Shown piece after piece: positions 44,993 through 56,964 of a stretch of DNA of 64,000 nt (positions are counted from its first letter, which is position 1; every line of letters starts with the position of its first letter). Below the pieces are notes generated by a model. It saw only the letters and a list, made by a program, of their open reading frames with translations. It searched no databases and was not told where the DNA came from. A program made the position numbers and the translations under genes. The stretch comes from Timema cristinae (taxonomy: Eukaryota > Arthropoda > Insecta > Phasmatodea > Timematidae), in contig JBCFYV010009882.1 of assembly GCA_039000515.1 (NCBI GenBank), positions 51,998,816-52,062,815 on the forward strand, given 5' to 3'.

Positions 44993-47226
44993 CTAAAAAG
45001 AAGATATTGACGTAAACAACTTGAAATATCATAAAATGCAAGCCCACAACATTGCAGAAGATATATCATAGTATAGCATTTATTGAATATAGACTACAGT
45101 ACACTTAATTTTGGTGCTCTCCAAGATATTTTTGAAGCGATTTATTTTCTATAAGCCCAACTATCCAATAAATATTTGTTATATTATCAACTTTGCTGCA
45201 TTGCAAATAATAGTCCTACAAGGAAATTATTTTAGAATGTTCTTAAATACTTTTACAAATGGATATTTTTTATAATGTTCTAAAAGAGTATCAAGCTAAA
45301 GTTATGTATGAACGCTAGTCCACAATCACCCATTATGTTTTCTAGTTTTCTTTATGCTTCAATTGTAGATTTATACTTTTTTTTATCCCGTACAACATGG
45401 ATGAGTGTAGGCTTGTACGGGTTATTTTAATTATTTTTTTATTTATTGTAGGTATTTAACGTGCACTTTCTGAACCAACTGATAAAATAAGCACTCTACT
45501 TATTAACTAACTTAAAACTAGAACCAATACAACATACAGCCACTGGTGGTTAATTCCTCATTGTGAAAGGGTAACCCCTCCATTTCAATAATGATGAATT
45601 TTTTTACAATGCCGAGAATTGAACTCGCCCCAGTTCAGTATACAAAATGAGCTAAGGTGTTGGATGTGTGTGTGTGTAGTCAATATTGTTATTGAAATAA
45701 AGATGTTTAAATAAATTATTGCATAGTTATAGTAAAGTAAATTAATCCATTAAAGACCAAGAAATGTGGTCAGACCTGTCTTATTTAAGTATACCTACCT
45801 ACCCTAAAGTTAAGTAGGCCTAATGTAGTTTAAACCTGATTAAAAATAAGGCACCTCAATTTGATATTCAAATATTAGGATGGATATGTATTATTGTAGA
45901 TCTACTCATATTATGAAAATACACAAATGCTGACTATTTTCACCATTCAGTGAAATTGACACTTTTTTTACTCTGGGTTTGCTATCCGCGGTTATATCAT
46001 TTAAGTTTAAGGATAACAGGTATAATTTTGGATTTAAAAAAATACACACATGGGTGTATAGGAAATGAGAGTTAAAGAGAGAGGGGGGAAGCGGCGGAGA
46101 ATTAGTAACAAAATTAAACGTCAATACATCAGACTGAATTCTTGTAATCAGAAAAACACACTAGAAGAGCGTCTAGGTTAGTATTATTTAGGTGTACTGG
46201 GTTTATACTATTAATTAAATGCAAGTGCCTTATAATATAAGAAAATATAATCGATTGACAAGCACACAACCTTAATTATAAAAGTATTTGCAAGTATCAC
46301 TATATTGGAGACATTTTAAAACATTAAATAATAAAACAAACAATGTCACATGGTCACAGACGCGAGAGCTATACGGACTTTTAAATAAATTAAGCTATGG
46401 TACTATCCAATGTAAAGAGAATAGTAGGTAGCGCCAGTTGGAGAAAGACATCTACTTGGCTGAGCATGTGACGTCACTCAGTACTCAACAAGCGCTTAAA
46501 GCCATGTTCTCACGTGTCTTTTTCGATGAATAATTTCTAGTGATTAATTTTTAATAAAAATAAAAATTAAAGAAATTTGTTCACGTGTGTCATTTATCAT
46601 CATGATAATGTTGAGAATAATCAACTATTTGTTAATTTACTAAAATGGTTCCACGTGCTGTTTTATTTTATACTATTCACTATTTATATTCCGCAGACAT
46701 TCACAATGTTGTAACAGTCTAAAAATGGGTCGGTTCGTTCGTCTCGCCACTTAAATACAATTATTGAGAAATCTTATAACAGCACAATGTATTGTCTGTA
46801 AATATCTAAATAAATCTTTACATTCAAATAAAAATGAATTCATTAATTCTTGTACGTATTCACACGGTTCATTTGGTTTTGATTTTTCAATAATGATAAT
46901 AATTAACGATTAATAAAAGTATAACTTCTTTTAACTTTTTAATAAAAGCCTGAAATAATGATTCGGGCTATTGGAATGAGTGTTTTGACGTTCATTTTGT
47001 ATTAATCTTAAGTGAATCACAGAAAATGACGAGAACATGACTTAAAATTCACAAAGTTTTATGAAAGACAAATTAAGTCCTTTCTAAAAAATTATTGTTA
47101 GAAATTATAATATCACGTTTGATAACATTAATCATATTAATACATATTTTAAATATACACCAATAAATGAGAAAAACTGAATAAATTGCACTTAAAAACT
47201 ATTAAAATATGTTCAAAATTACTTAC
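44993..47226. other. No confident feature
   Basis: AT-rich. A B-box-like GAGTTCAATTCTCGG (minus strand) near 45610 suggests another SINE head fragment. A perfect TGACGTCA occurs near 46469. The ORF 45906-46124 has no motif. Confidence 0.4.
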
Positions 47227-47284
47227 GTGTTGGAACAATTGTAATAACACTGGCAACATTCAATTTGTTTAAAGTTCTTGGCAT
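47227..47284 (-). other. Candidate first exon, gene unknown
   Basis: From an ATG at 47284 the minus strand encodes MPRTLNKLNVASVITIVPT and runs into a good donor, GTAAGT, at 47221-47226. The phase (1) cannot join the Ku80 exon at 33710, and joining to 44925-44992 would create a stop. It may start a different transcript or be coincidental. Confidence 0.25.
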
Positions 47285-47880
47285 TTTAGTTAACTTTCAA
47301 TATAGCACGACAAATAACAAAGTCACTATCGGCAAGATCATATTCGAGCAAAATTTGTATTAATTGTGTCTTTCCTTTTACATTTGAGCTCCCATGCACG
47401 GTAAATTTCTGGATCCTTAAGAAAGGAGTAAAAAGATATATAATTACTCTTGCAGTTTCGTTGATTATTTACACAGAGTGCAACAGCAAAGCTAGGTATT
47501 TTGTATGTCTGTTTAAAAACACATGTAATTAAAATAGAAGAACATACGCAAATAAATTAGCAAAAAGCCTAAAAGTCTGATTGTTCAACGATGACTTGTA
47601 GCCTTACGTGCCTAACGTACATAAATAAATGAACAAAAAGGCTAAAAGTCTGATAGTTCAGCAATGACTTGTATCCTATATATTAAATTATATAAAAGAA
47701 TAACTATTATAAAATAATAAACAGCTTGATAAGAACAATACAACTACATATAGTTAGCATTCATAGATATATTTAGTATTATAATTACTGTTATTGAATA
47801 ATTAACTATAACTTCCCTGCTAGTAAGTTATAAATGAGACTCAAAAGACCTAGGTATCTCAGGGGGGTAAAGGGTTTATT

Positions 47881-48870
47881 TTTTCTTATAACCCCTTTAG
47901 CATGATGCGGTTATCAGGACAATGGTATCTCCAGGGGTGTATAGGGGTAATTATCGATCGTGCTTCTCGAGGGTGGGATGGTTCAGGATAGAGGGTGTGT
48001 GATGATGAATTTGGGAGGGTGCTCAGAAAGGACGCGCGTGGGTTTTTTCTCTTTCTCTCTCAAAATATAGTCTTAACACAGGATCGTGTGATACCTCAGG
48101 GGTGAGCGCGGGAAGTGTTAATATTTATTTTATTAAACCCCCCCCCCCCCCTATAGCATGTATACGGTTTTTCAAGACGGTGATATCGCCAGGGGGGTGT
48201 AGAGGGTTATCGATCGAGGGATAGTGGCGTGGGATGGTTCGGGGGGATGAATTGGGAGGGGTCGGTGACTTTCGCGCACGGATGTGCTCAGAGAGGGGTG
48301 GGCGCACGGGTGCTGAATACGCTGGAAGGGAGATAGTCATTCGCGTGTCATTGATCCTGGAGGTTGACAGATGTGTTTCTGAGCATTCATTGCAATCACG
48401 CAAGATTAAACTGGGTGCCATGGAATAGTGTTAAAGACGTGTGTGGATATTCTCTTTTTTCTCTCGCACGCACATGGTGCCTTAATACCGGGTGCCCCTC
48501 TCCCTCTCAGTCTTAATCGTGTTGGTGAACGACTCCCTCGGACACGGTTGTCATTGATCCTGGATGAAACCGGTCGGTAATAATATTTAGTATGTGTGTA
48601 AACTTAGGCAGGGAATATTTATACGACGTATGCGTTATTGATCCTGGAGGTTAACAGATGGGTTCTAGGACTGTGATTATCTGTACTCTTTTTCTCTCGC
48701 ACCTGCATGGTGCAATATTTAAGCTTTAACACTGGGGTGTCCCTCGGTCTTAATCACACGGCCCCCCAACACATGCGTCATAATACCGATTGGTAATAAT
48801 CTTTAGAGCGTGTGTGAAATTACGACGCACACGTTATTAACCCTGGAGGTTAGCAGATGGGTTCTGAGAC
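47881..48870 (+). repeat. Degenerate repeats upstream of the Polinton-like cluster
   Basis: Two repeat types are visible. One pair (about 47890-48030 and 48138-48300) shares TATCTCCAGGGGTGTA-like sequence, TTATCGATCG and GGGATGGTTC. A second type recurs at about 48345, 48630 and 48835 with ATTGATCCTGGAGGTTRACA and GATGGGTTCTGAGACTG, and includes TTTTCTCTCGCAC blocks. A 14-base C run sits at 48138-48151. The GC content is well above the flanks. These could be terminal or subterminal repeats of the element that carries the genes to the right. Confidence 0.6.
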
Positions 48871-49133
48871 TGTAATAATCTTAAAAGGATATATTCTCCT
48901 TCCTTTGCTAAAAGAATGTATACATTTAATCGCAGGGACGTTAGTTATGGCTGAATTTGTTCCCACGCAGATGTGACACGTGGCCATCTGTGTGAGAAGA
49001 TTTATGACGTTTACAACTCATTATAATTCTCCCTGAAAAGGTTACGATTTCACATAAACACGATAATGTGACTCATTCAGAGTCGCACGCACAGAAGGGG
49101 GAAGAAGGGCGTGGCTAAGAATCCTCTAGTCCC

Positions 49134-49143
49134 TATATATAAA
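49134..49143 (+). promoter_or_regulatory. TATA box of the small spliced gene
   Basis: TATATATAAA lies 61 bases before the first ATG at 49204, in a GC-richer context (CTAGTCCC before, CCTAGCCCC after). It is placed as a core promoter for a transcript starting near 49165. Confidence 0.6.
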
Positions 49144-49203
49144 CCTAGCCCCTCTAGGCGAAGTAATTAGCTTCCATCTATAATATAAAGATTATCAACA
49201 ACA

Positions 49204-50408
49204 ATGTCTAACGAATATGCGGACATATTGCTAAGCACAGTAGGATCTAGCGAGATCCTACCAAGAAAGTTAACACATTTGGAGGTATGTCGCGTTACCG
49301 CTTAACAAGTATAAAAGCGTTGAACACTAGCTTCGGTCGGCGAGTCCTCATGGTTTAGGACGGGAAGTACAATTTGTGGCTGCCTAACCGTTTCTCGCTG
49401 CTTACTGACGAGCAGATAGAAAACATCGCCAAGGCGTAGTTGCTGCTCTTATACAAGGGTATCTCCAAGCTTTGAAAGACGGCCATCTTGACCTTTGAAG
49501 GTAAGTGTACATTCAAATTTGTTTGGTTATAAAATGTGTGTGTGTAAGCGAACTTAAGTAATATTTTCCTGTATCGTTTTACCGCTCTTAATTTACAGCC
49601 AAATTATTCAAAAAACCTACCGGTATTCTTTATTTTTTTAAATATCCTTATATCGTTTACCAGTCTTAATTAATTAAAAGAGTTATGACATATACGAGTT
49701 AAATATTATAAAGCTTTAAGATTTAAACTACAATACAATATTTGAATTTCTTGCGAGCTAGTAATCAGAAAAAAAAAATGTTAACAGAAAATTAGATTAA
49801 TTATTTTTCTCTTGTATCCGAATCTTTGTGTTTCAAACACCTCTACCATATTTGAATTGTATGCTAAGATAGTAATGTTTTCAAACAATTTCACTTTATG
49901 GGAGTTAAATATGGATTAAATGTTAAAAAGTAAGATTAATTATTTTCTCCTATACCCAAAAAGGACAAGATTATATAGGTAAACCAATTTTTTTTTAAAT
50001 AATTCAAATTTGCTTGATTTTACAAGACGCACGTGCACGTGTGTGTGTGAGTGTGTGTAAGGAGGTCAGTTTACGTAATATTTTTGTATCGTTTTACAGG
50101 TCTTAATTTACAAACAAATTATTCGAAATGTTATAGTATAAAAAACCTAATATTCATTATTAAATGCCCTTATATCGTTTACCAGTCATAATTATTTAAA
50201 AAAAGGTTATGTCATATATGAACTAAATGTTATAAACCTTTATGGTTTAAACTTCTCTACAATATTTGAATTGCTTGCTTGCTAATCTTAAATATCATAG
50301 TTTCATGATCTGGTATCTGTAAACTAACTACGCTCTCTTGTTTTTATAGCTGTTTTGGAGTTACTCGGTGAGATTCTAGAGCAAGCCGTGCAGAAGAGAA
50401 GGGATTAA
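49204..50408 (+). pseudogene. Small spliced gene of the Polinton-like cluster, broken
   Basis: From ATG at 49204 the first exon encodes MSNEYADILLSTVGSSEILP and then RKLTHLE. A frameshift leads to SRYRLTSIKALNTSFGRRVL, then DGKYNLWLPNRFSLLTDEQI, then LLLLYKGISKL. It has in-frame stops after VLMV, after IAKA and after ISKL. The exon ends ...TFE-G at 49500, followed by GTAAGT. The intron runs 49501-50349 and ends TTTTTATAG. The second exon completes the codon and reads VLELLGEILEQAVQKRRD to TAA at 50406-50408. I recall similar small proteins (Y-x-I-T-x-x-K-x-x-N-T-x-x-G-x-R, LPKR) beside Polinton-type genes in insects. The function is unknown to me. Confidence 0.62.
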
Positions 50409-50520
50409 TGAGTGGAGGGGTGGTTTTTTATATGCCTGCAGAGCATAGTGTAGTTTAGAACCATGTCGGAACCTCTAGCAAAAGACTCTTATCATCGTAA
50501 CCCAGCAGACTAACGGGAAA
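50409..50520 (+). other. Short spacer between Polinton-like genes
   Basis: Non-coding spacer with a short ATG frame (from 50463) that stops before the next ORF. Confidence 0.4.
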
Positions 50521-51000
50521 ATGGCGTATACCCTCTATGAATTAAGCTCTAATGAGCAACTGTTAATTAAATACCTGAGACATGATATCACTCGACGTGA
50601 TGGGGAGATAATTAATGCTTGCATAGAATATATACCTGGACAGATTAAGACCTCAAGCGTACTGATACTGGGACAGTATGATATAGAAGCACAGGTACAA
50701 AGACTTAAGACCCTGTCGCAAAACCTAGGTATAGGATTTACACAGTTTAGACATTACCTGGAACCGCTGGGACTCTCTATCAAACTTATTGAAAAGGTGT
50801 ACATCCGACGCATAAAGACGTACGCTATTACCAATGAACTACCATATAAGGATTCTGTACAGTTTCTCGTTGCGTGTGGGGATATTTACGCGAAGACGGT
50901 AAAAGAATCAGTAGCAAATAAATCTATAAAGGTAAATTGCAGCCTCATCTGTGAGCTCAAGCATCCTACCGAAGGTAGAATTGTTAAAAAGGTTATTTAA
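50521..51000 (+). CDS. Uncharacterised 159-codon ORF of the Polinton-like cluster
   Basis: This is the only uninterrupted frame of the cluster. It begins MAYTLYELSSNEQLLIKYLR and ends LKHPTEGRIVKKVI. It has a basic, mostly helical composition with no signal peptide, membrane segment or motif that I recognise. It lies 112 bases after the small spliced gene and 58 bases before the first polymerase segment, on the same strand. It may be a separate small virion or replication protein, or the N-terminal part of the polymerase gene cut off by a stop. The start is the first ATG after an in-frame stop. Survival of 159 codons amid decayed neighbours could be chance. Confidence 0.5.
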   Translation: MAYTLYELSSNEQLLIKYLRHDITRRDGEIINACIEYIPGQIKTSSVLILGQYDIEAQVQRLKTLSQNLGIGFTQFRHYLEPLGLSIKLIEKVYIRRIKTYAITNELPYKDSVQFLVACGDIYAKTVKESVANKSIKVNCSLICELKHPTEGRIVKKVI

Positions 51001-51058
51001 ACTTGACGCTATGTGATATATCGTTCCAGAAATCCTGGAGGAGATATATGGAAATAAC

Positions 51059-52535
51059 GTGATCTTCCCACTTCTTGCTCAGATTGAGGCCTTCGTCTCT
51101 AGAGACTCGAGAAGAATATATGACGGCACGTTGGTAATGAGAATCACTATCTTGAAAAACTCAGCTTTCTCGATAAGGGCTCGGGTTCAAATCACTGAAA
51201 TAATAGCCAAACGAAGCGCGTTAATAAATGTACAATCTGAAGAAGGGCTTTGCTTCCCCGTATCTGTATTGATGCGCCTCTTTGAACCTACGGGTAGACT
51301 GCAACGATTGTCATCGTATCCTAATTTTGGAGACGTTATGAAACTTGATGGAATCCTGCTCCCGTTCGAAATGGGATATATCGAACGCTTCGAAAGACTT
51401 AACGATATATCAGTTAATGTGTGCAGCGCAAAACAAGTTGGAAGTGGCACTTATATTGACACTGACGACAACTCTAAAACACTAGTGATTGTTCCTGTAC
51501 ACGTCAGTACTAAGGATCACGCCATGCATGTTCATTTATTCATGATAAGAGTGCATGGAACGGTAACTTATCATTACAAAGGGATCAAAAATCTTTCTCG
51601 GTTAATTAATCCGCAACTAACGCTAACATCTAAGAGAGGACGTAGGCACTTTTGCAATTGTTGTCTTACCACTTTTCTGACAGAAAACAAACTTGCAAAG
51701 CATTGAATTTGGTTCGGTAAGGAGTACATTCCTCAAGAAGAGGATAAATTCCTCACGTTTTCACAGTATAAGCAGCAAGAGAAAACAAGATTTACGTATA
51801 TGCGGACCTGGAGAGCTTACTCGTGCCGATAGAAACGTGCGATACCGATACAAAATTTTCTTATAATGAGAACGTACAGCGTCATGTCGCTTATTCTGTA
51901 GGTATGTACACTAAATGTAATTTTGACGATAGTCTCTCCGAATACCGCCGTTTCACAGGAGGAGATTGTAAAAATCAATTCGTCGAGGTGCTCGTAGATA
52001 CGGCAAAGCGAGTACAAGACTATTACAGTACTATCTTTCCAATGACGCCTCTAACACCTGTTCAAAGAGATGCTCATAATATGGCCTCTCATTGCCATAT
52101 ATAGGAAAAGCCTTACGAGAAAGATGATATTCGCGATATGGATCATTGTCACTTGACAGGACTTTATCGGGAGAGTAGTCACGAGGGATGCAATATTAAT
52201 TACAAGAACCCGAACCACCTAAGCGTAGTAATCCATAATGCACGTTGCTACGACAATTTTTTCCTTCTTGAATCGCTTGTTGAACGTAGAGAGACAGATC
52301 CATTCACGGGAGAAAGCGTTCTCGTCAATCCGGGAAAAGTCAGAGTTATTGGAGAGACTATGGGGAGATTCAAAGTGATCATGAAATATATTCAGCAACG
52401 ATTTCGAGGGATCACGATTAAAATTATACACAGTTTCAGTTTTCTATGTACGTCTTTAGAGAAATGTGTATCGTACCTCAAACCTGACCAACTTAAAATT
52501 ACTCGTAAGTGTCATCCTGATTATGAACGGTTGAA
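51059..52535 (+). pseudogene. Polinton-type DNA polymerase B, N-terminal and exonuclease part
   Basis: The decayed polymerase gene begins with an N-terminal region (MKLDGILLPFEMGYIERFER, then LNDISVNV). Next come KGIKNLSRLINPQL and a CxxC finger (FCNCCLTTF...KH). The 3'-5' exonuclease follows: the first acidic motif near 51799-51815 (ADLESL), the DHCHLTGLYR and NYKNPNH blocks at 52138-52210, and HNARCYDNFF with the second acidic residue. It then reaches SLEKCVSYLKPDQLK. This set is that of protein-primed family-B polymerases of Polinton/Maverick elements and related adintovirus- or bidnavirus-type genomes. Breaks: a stop at 51704-51706, a frameshift near 51795, a stop at 52102-52104. Similarity then stops at a 2.9-kb insertion. 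Confidence 0.85.
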
Positions 52536-55466
52536 ACTGGTCACTTGTAATGTAACAAGTTACAAGTTGGATGTAATGAGTTACGAGTTATGGCTAAATC
52601 GAATGGGGGACACTCACCGAACCTCCTTGACGAGCTGCAGCACACGAGCACTAGCACCGACCTCCTCACTCCAACCGACCACCCGATAGACTAGCGGAGC
52701 GTTCAACGGACCGATACTAAGGATCAAACCCGAGACTGGCCAGAAAAAAAGAAGATAGATCCTGGTTCCGCCACCCGTAGCGTCTAGATTGTTCGACTAG
52801 TTACCCGATCCTTCTTGTCGTCTTGTGTATTGCTTTTCCTTCCTTCCCTCTCCTTACGTCCCTACCCCTCTCTGTGAATTCATTTTTGTATATATATTGG
52901 AACGATGGTGGTCAATGGTTACTTATTACACCACCAGCTGACCTAAGGTGAGAACTGCGACGTAGGGCCTGAGATTATTGTTTTGCATCAAAATTCTCTT
53001 TCGGCGTAATGGGGGGAAACCAGTAAAAATTATTGTTCAGCACTTAACTCATATTGGAATATTAAACTTTGCAACTCCATGCGCTTCTCGCGGTAGTTGA
53101 AAATGCCGTCGCCTTTCTGCCGTCTTATTTGGGCTCTAGCCCGATTTAATGGCGCCGATTGGCTTTGTTGATATATCTATACACAATTGAGTGCGCAGAG
53201 TCAAACTCTGCGTCTTGGGATCACTACCCGTCTTGTAACTATTCAAGGATTATGCTTATAATTAGGTGTCGTCTGGATAAATACAATAAATTAGGATGCA
53301 GGGCACTTATATGATAGGTTGGGGCTTGGTCCACTGTTGATTATTATTAATACTACATTTGAGTAACATTATGATATTTATTGAGGGTAGTTAGCGCATT
53401 AACGCCTAGCTTTTGCAGTGATCGCTAATGTGTTACGCAGGAGTTTTAAATATGTAAAGCTTTAGAGCTCACTTTGATAGATTAAATAATCTTCGAGCCT
53501 AGAACCATTGGCTTTGATATTAGTCATTTAGGGTTGTTGTTTGATATGTATGATTATGTTCATCGCGCTTGCGTATTAGCATTGTAATAATGAACTCTCT
53601 AGTGAAATAGACTGCATTGCGACTCCAATAAAAAAAATATTAATAAAAAAATCTTCAGGGTATCCTCTGGGGGGATTGAAACTGGGCAAGGAACTATTTG
53701 TATCAGGCTGTACTCTGGAAGTTCCCTCCCCTTTCTACACTCACCGAACAGATGCTGCGGATCTCCACGGCTCGTCCAAGTTAGTGTCTAGTAAGGTGAG
53801 TCACCAAATCTCCGTTCCCAAAGCGTGAAGGGGAAGAGCTTTTTTTTCAATAGATATGCCATGAGAGCATAAGTATATGTATGCATATAAAAAAATTACA
53901 TAGAAAATCTCGGGGTTAACATTTTACGAGTTAAAACCTAAACTTTTAATTGAGAAAAATAAAACTTGGTACCCTACCTACCAGACGTCATGGTACGTTA
54001 TAACACTAATTCTCATAAGGAATATTGGACATAAAACCAAATAAAAAATAGTATTTCTTACTTTGGTGAAAAAAATAAAAATAAAACATTTACAATCAGT
54101 CAACAACAAAAAAAATGAGTAAGTAAAAGCAGAAATAAAAAAATAACTTGGGCCTTGCACGGTCCAGAACTCGTGACCACTGATCCAGTCCAAGTAGAGT
54201 TACTCGCTAGTTTTGGTGTAGCGAGAAGAATCTTGGAGTACTCAGCAGTCCTGGTTTATTGGTAAACTCCGTAAATCGCGGGGTAGCCGTCCCGGAAAGC
54301 TGCGATAGTTTCTTCACGAAGACTTGCCATCCTTTCTTCCCCTGAGCCGTGATTTATCGTCGGTACATTGAAACTTACCACTTAACACTAATTTTTGTTC
54401 TGGAGCACAAATCCAAAACCACCATCTTCCTTAGCAACTTCTGGCGCCCACCCTTCCTTCTCGCGCCTTTTCCACTTCCCAGTATCATTTTAGCGGGCTT
54501 TGATAAGGCCCCTCCAGTAGCATAACATAAAATATTTGAAAAAACAGGTGAGTGATATAAGGAAAATTTGCAAGAAAAATCAATTAATCAGGAACAGGAA
54601 AGACGACATAAATAAAATGGGTTTGATGAAGTTGGGAATCCAGAACGGTAAATAAGGTCAAAAGGTCAGAATTTGGCCAAAACATCCAATTTTCAGGTCG
54701 GGTGGGAGTCCATCAACTAAAATCATATGATCATTATTCTCACTACACTGTACGAAAAGATTATGTCCCTCGGGTATGGAGAGGGGCCTGCGGGGTGGTA
54801 ATACACAAGTCGGGGTGCCGGCCATGCGCGTTGGCTTCACTTCTTCTCTGTCCGCGCAAGCGCAGTGAGGAAAGGCCCAGGTATTGATCCTGTCGTCTGA
54901 ACCTTGCTGGCTTTCTCTTCACTTGAAATAGGAGTTTGTAATATATCCTCCAGGTAAGTATGCATTAAGCTTGAGGTTTCAAAAATGTTATAAATTTAAA
55001 GGATGCAAAAAAAAAGGGATATGGACCATGCAGAGCTTACAAAGAGACATGAAAATAAATATGAATAATAACATCGAAAGTGTTTGAAATGCGTTAGTTC
55101 GTAGTAGTCCGCTAGCAGCGGTAAATGCCTCCTGTACAACCAAAGAAGATCAGCTCTACCAACTAAAATTAATTTTACCAATAATAATTTAATATTAAAC
55201 CCAGAGGCTAATGGAACTTTGTTACAGCCTTTGTTACATTTCGCTACGGGGTTGAGCATTGTTGAGTTAAGGTCTCCGTACTCTAAACGGATCTGTTTCT
55301 ATGTTAGAAAGGAAGACGCGCTTCACGCTCTATTTTTTGTTAATGTGCTAATATTTTGTACTATTTCATTGTTTTAATAAAATAAAAATATGTGTTAAAA
55401 TTAGGCTATATTAACGCCTGATTTTACAGTCATCCTCACCCTAGTATAATTGGGGGGGGGGTTGCA
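52536..55466. other. 2.9-kb insertion interrupting the polymerase B gene
   Basis: Polymerase similarity ends near 52535 and resumes at 55467 with sequence that is normally adjacent. The inserted block starts TGTAATGTAACAAGTTAC and ends near TAATTGGGGGGGGGGTTGCA. It is a patchwork. AATAAA-like signals lie near 53627-53650. TCTGGCGCCCACCC at about 54441 looks like a retroviral-type primer-binding site. No pol domain, transposase or inverted ends could be recognised. It may be a non-autonomous LTR element or several insertions. Confidence 0.55.
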
Positions 55467-56475
55467 GTAAAGGGGTGTTTCCCTATGACTATATAGATTC
55501 ATTCGGACGGCTGGATAAGACGCAGCTACCAAGCAAGGATAATTTTTACAACGCGCTCACGGATAGTCATATCTCTCAGGAAGACAAAGATCATGTGTGT
55601 GAGGTTTGTTGAATGTTCGAATGTAAAACTCTCTGGGACTACTCGAACCTCTACCTTTATACGAACGTGAAGTTACTGGCTGACGTCTTTGAGAATTTTC
55701 GTGATCTCTGCATTAGGAATTATATACTCGATCCTGGATGGTCCCTTACGGTTCCTAGTCTTGCGTACCAGCCCCTATTGAGAATAACCAAAATACGGCT
55801 AGAATTAATCGATGATATCGACAAACATCAATTCATCGAGGGAGATATTCGAGGAGTGGTATGTTTTGTGCCTAATCGTAACTCTGTGGAGAATAATCGG
55901 TATATGAAGTCATTCGACCGTTCCAAGCCCAAGTCCTACCTCGTTTATCTAGACGTGAATGGACTCTATTCATTTAGCATGTTGTCCTCACTTTCCTATG
56001 AGAGGTTCAAGTGGCTCGATGATGATGATGAAATCAGCCGATTGGATGTGCCAAAGGTAAAGGACGATGCCAAGACGGGGTATATCTTGCAGGTAGATCT
56101 TGAATATCCTAAAGCTGTACACGATGCTCATTCCTACTTGCCTTTCTGTCCCGAGAAAGGGATTCCACCCGTGGGGAAACACGAGAAATTTAAAAGGACT
56201 TTAGCCGATAAAAGCAGGTACGTCATTCACTACCGTCATTTAAAGATATGTTTTGCAAAAGGAATTAAACTCACAGGAGTCCACAGAGTTCTCAGTTTCA
56301 AGCAATTACCATGGATGGATCCGTATATCACGCTGATCGCGGAGATGAGGATTAAAGCAAGCAATCAGTTTGAAAACATTTTTTCAAACTGATAAACAAT
56401 GCCGCATTCGGTTGTCTTATATCCAACAAGAGGGCCTACAGTACGATAAAGATCGCTAAAGATTATTAAACGAAA
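55467..56475 (+). pseudogene. Polinton-type DNA polymerase B, middle part
   Basis: This resumes the polymerase after the insertion. VFPYDYIDSFGRLDKTQLPS is followed by a TGA at 55610-55612, where homologues have Trp or another residue. Then come KTLWDYSNLYLYTNVKLLAD and VFENFRDLCIRNYILDPGW, with the block carrying the third exonuclease region, and IRGVVCFV. Motif A is YLDVNGLYSFSM (YLDANNLYGWAM in typical Polintons), and KQLPWMDPYITL follows. A one-base loss in the T run at about 56378-56390 shifts the frame into the motif-B-like NNAAFG region, which soon meets a stop at about 56467. The palm motif with D-T-D-S and the thumb are missing. The sequence passes directly into the next relic. Confidence 0.85.
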
Positions 56476-56964
56476 GTACAAGCAACTACGCGATGCTCGA
56501 CACGAGTCCATATACGTCGCGAAGGAAACATTCAAAGCTATCACAGATCCTCAAAGCAAGATGGCGAAGGCGCTCGCCGAACCCAAACTAAAGGAGGAGG
56601 TGGAAATATCACCTGGGAGATTGCAAAACAGACATCTATTGGAGACTATCTTTATTCGTCTTAAGCACATTCCGATAAGACCTACGGAGTCCATCATGAA
56701 GGTAACTTGACCAAGCTCAGAGATATCCATATCGTATTCGACGAGAGTGATAACACAGTACTTCTTAACAATATGACGGTGCCGTATACCCGAGGGCTAT
56801 TAGAGTTACTCTTTAGAAGTGCACCCACGTATTATACTAAGAAGGATCTGAAAGTATACAAGTTCATGCTCGAAGAAATGAACGCGAATCGGTTGAGAAA
56901 CGACCAGTACCCACGTATCAAGATTCGCGCAGGATTAATAAAAAATTATATGCTAACGTTTTAA
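56465..56964 (+). pseudogene. Relic of an uncharacterised ORF following the polymerase
   Basis: Fragments in two frames are visible. A basic coiled-coil-like piece (YKQLRDARHESIYVAKETFK, AITDPQSKMAKAL) is followed by IGDYLYSS-stop-AHSDKTYGVHHEG, then the open piece 56707-56964 with DIHIVFDESDNTVLLNNMTV, then YTRGLLELLFRSAPTYYTKK and DLKVYKFMLEEMNANRLRND. The order (Lys-rich start, T-F-K-x-I-T-x-P, T-Y-G, T-x-GLLELL, DL-x-x-Y-K) resembles an uncharacterised arthropod family I recall as DUF8207-like, often found with Polinton-type genes. It is unverified. It lies directly against the truncated polymerase, implying deletion of the region between. Confidence 0.6.

Noticed and set aside
48125..48428. 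Two overlapping ORFs in the C-run region
   Set aside because: They lie in degenerate repeats next to a 14-base C run, overlap on opposite strands and show no motif.
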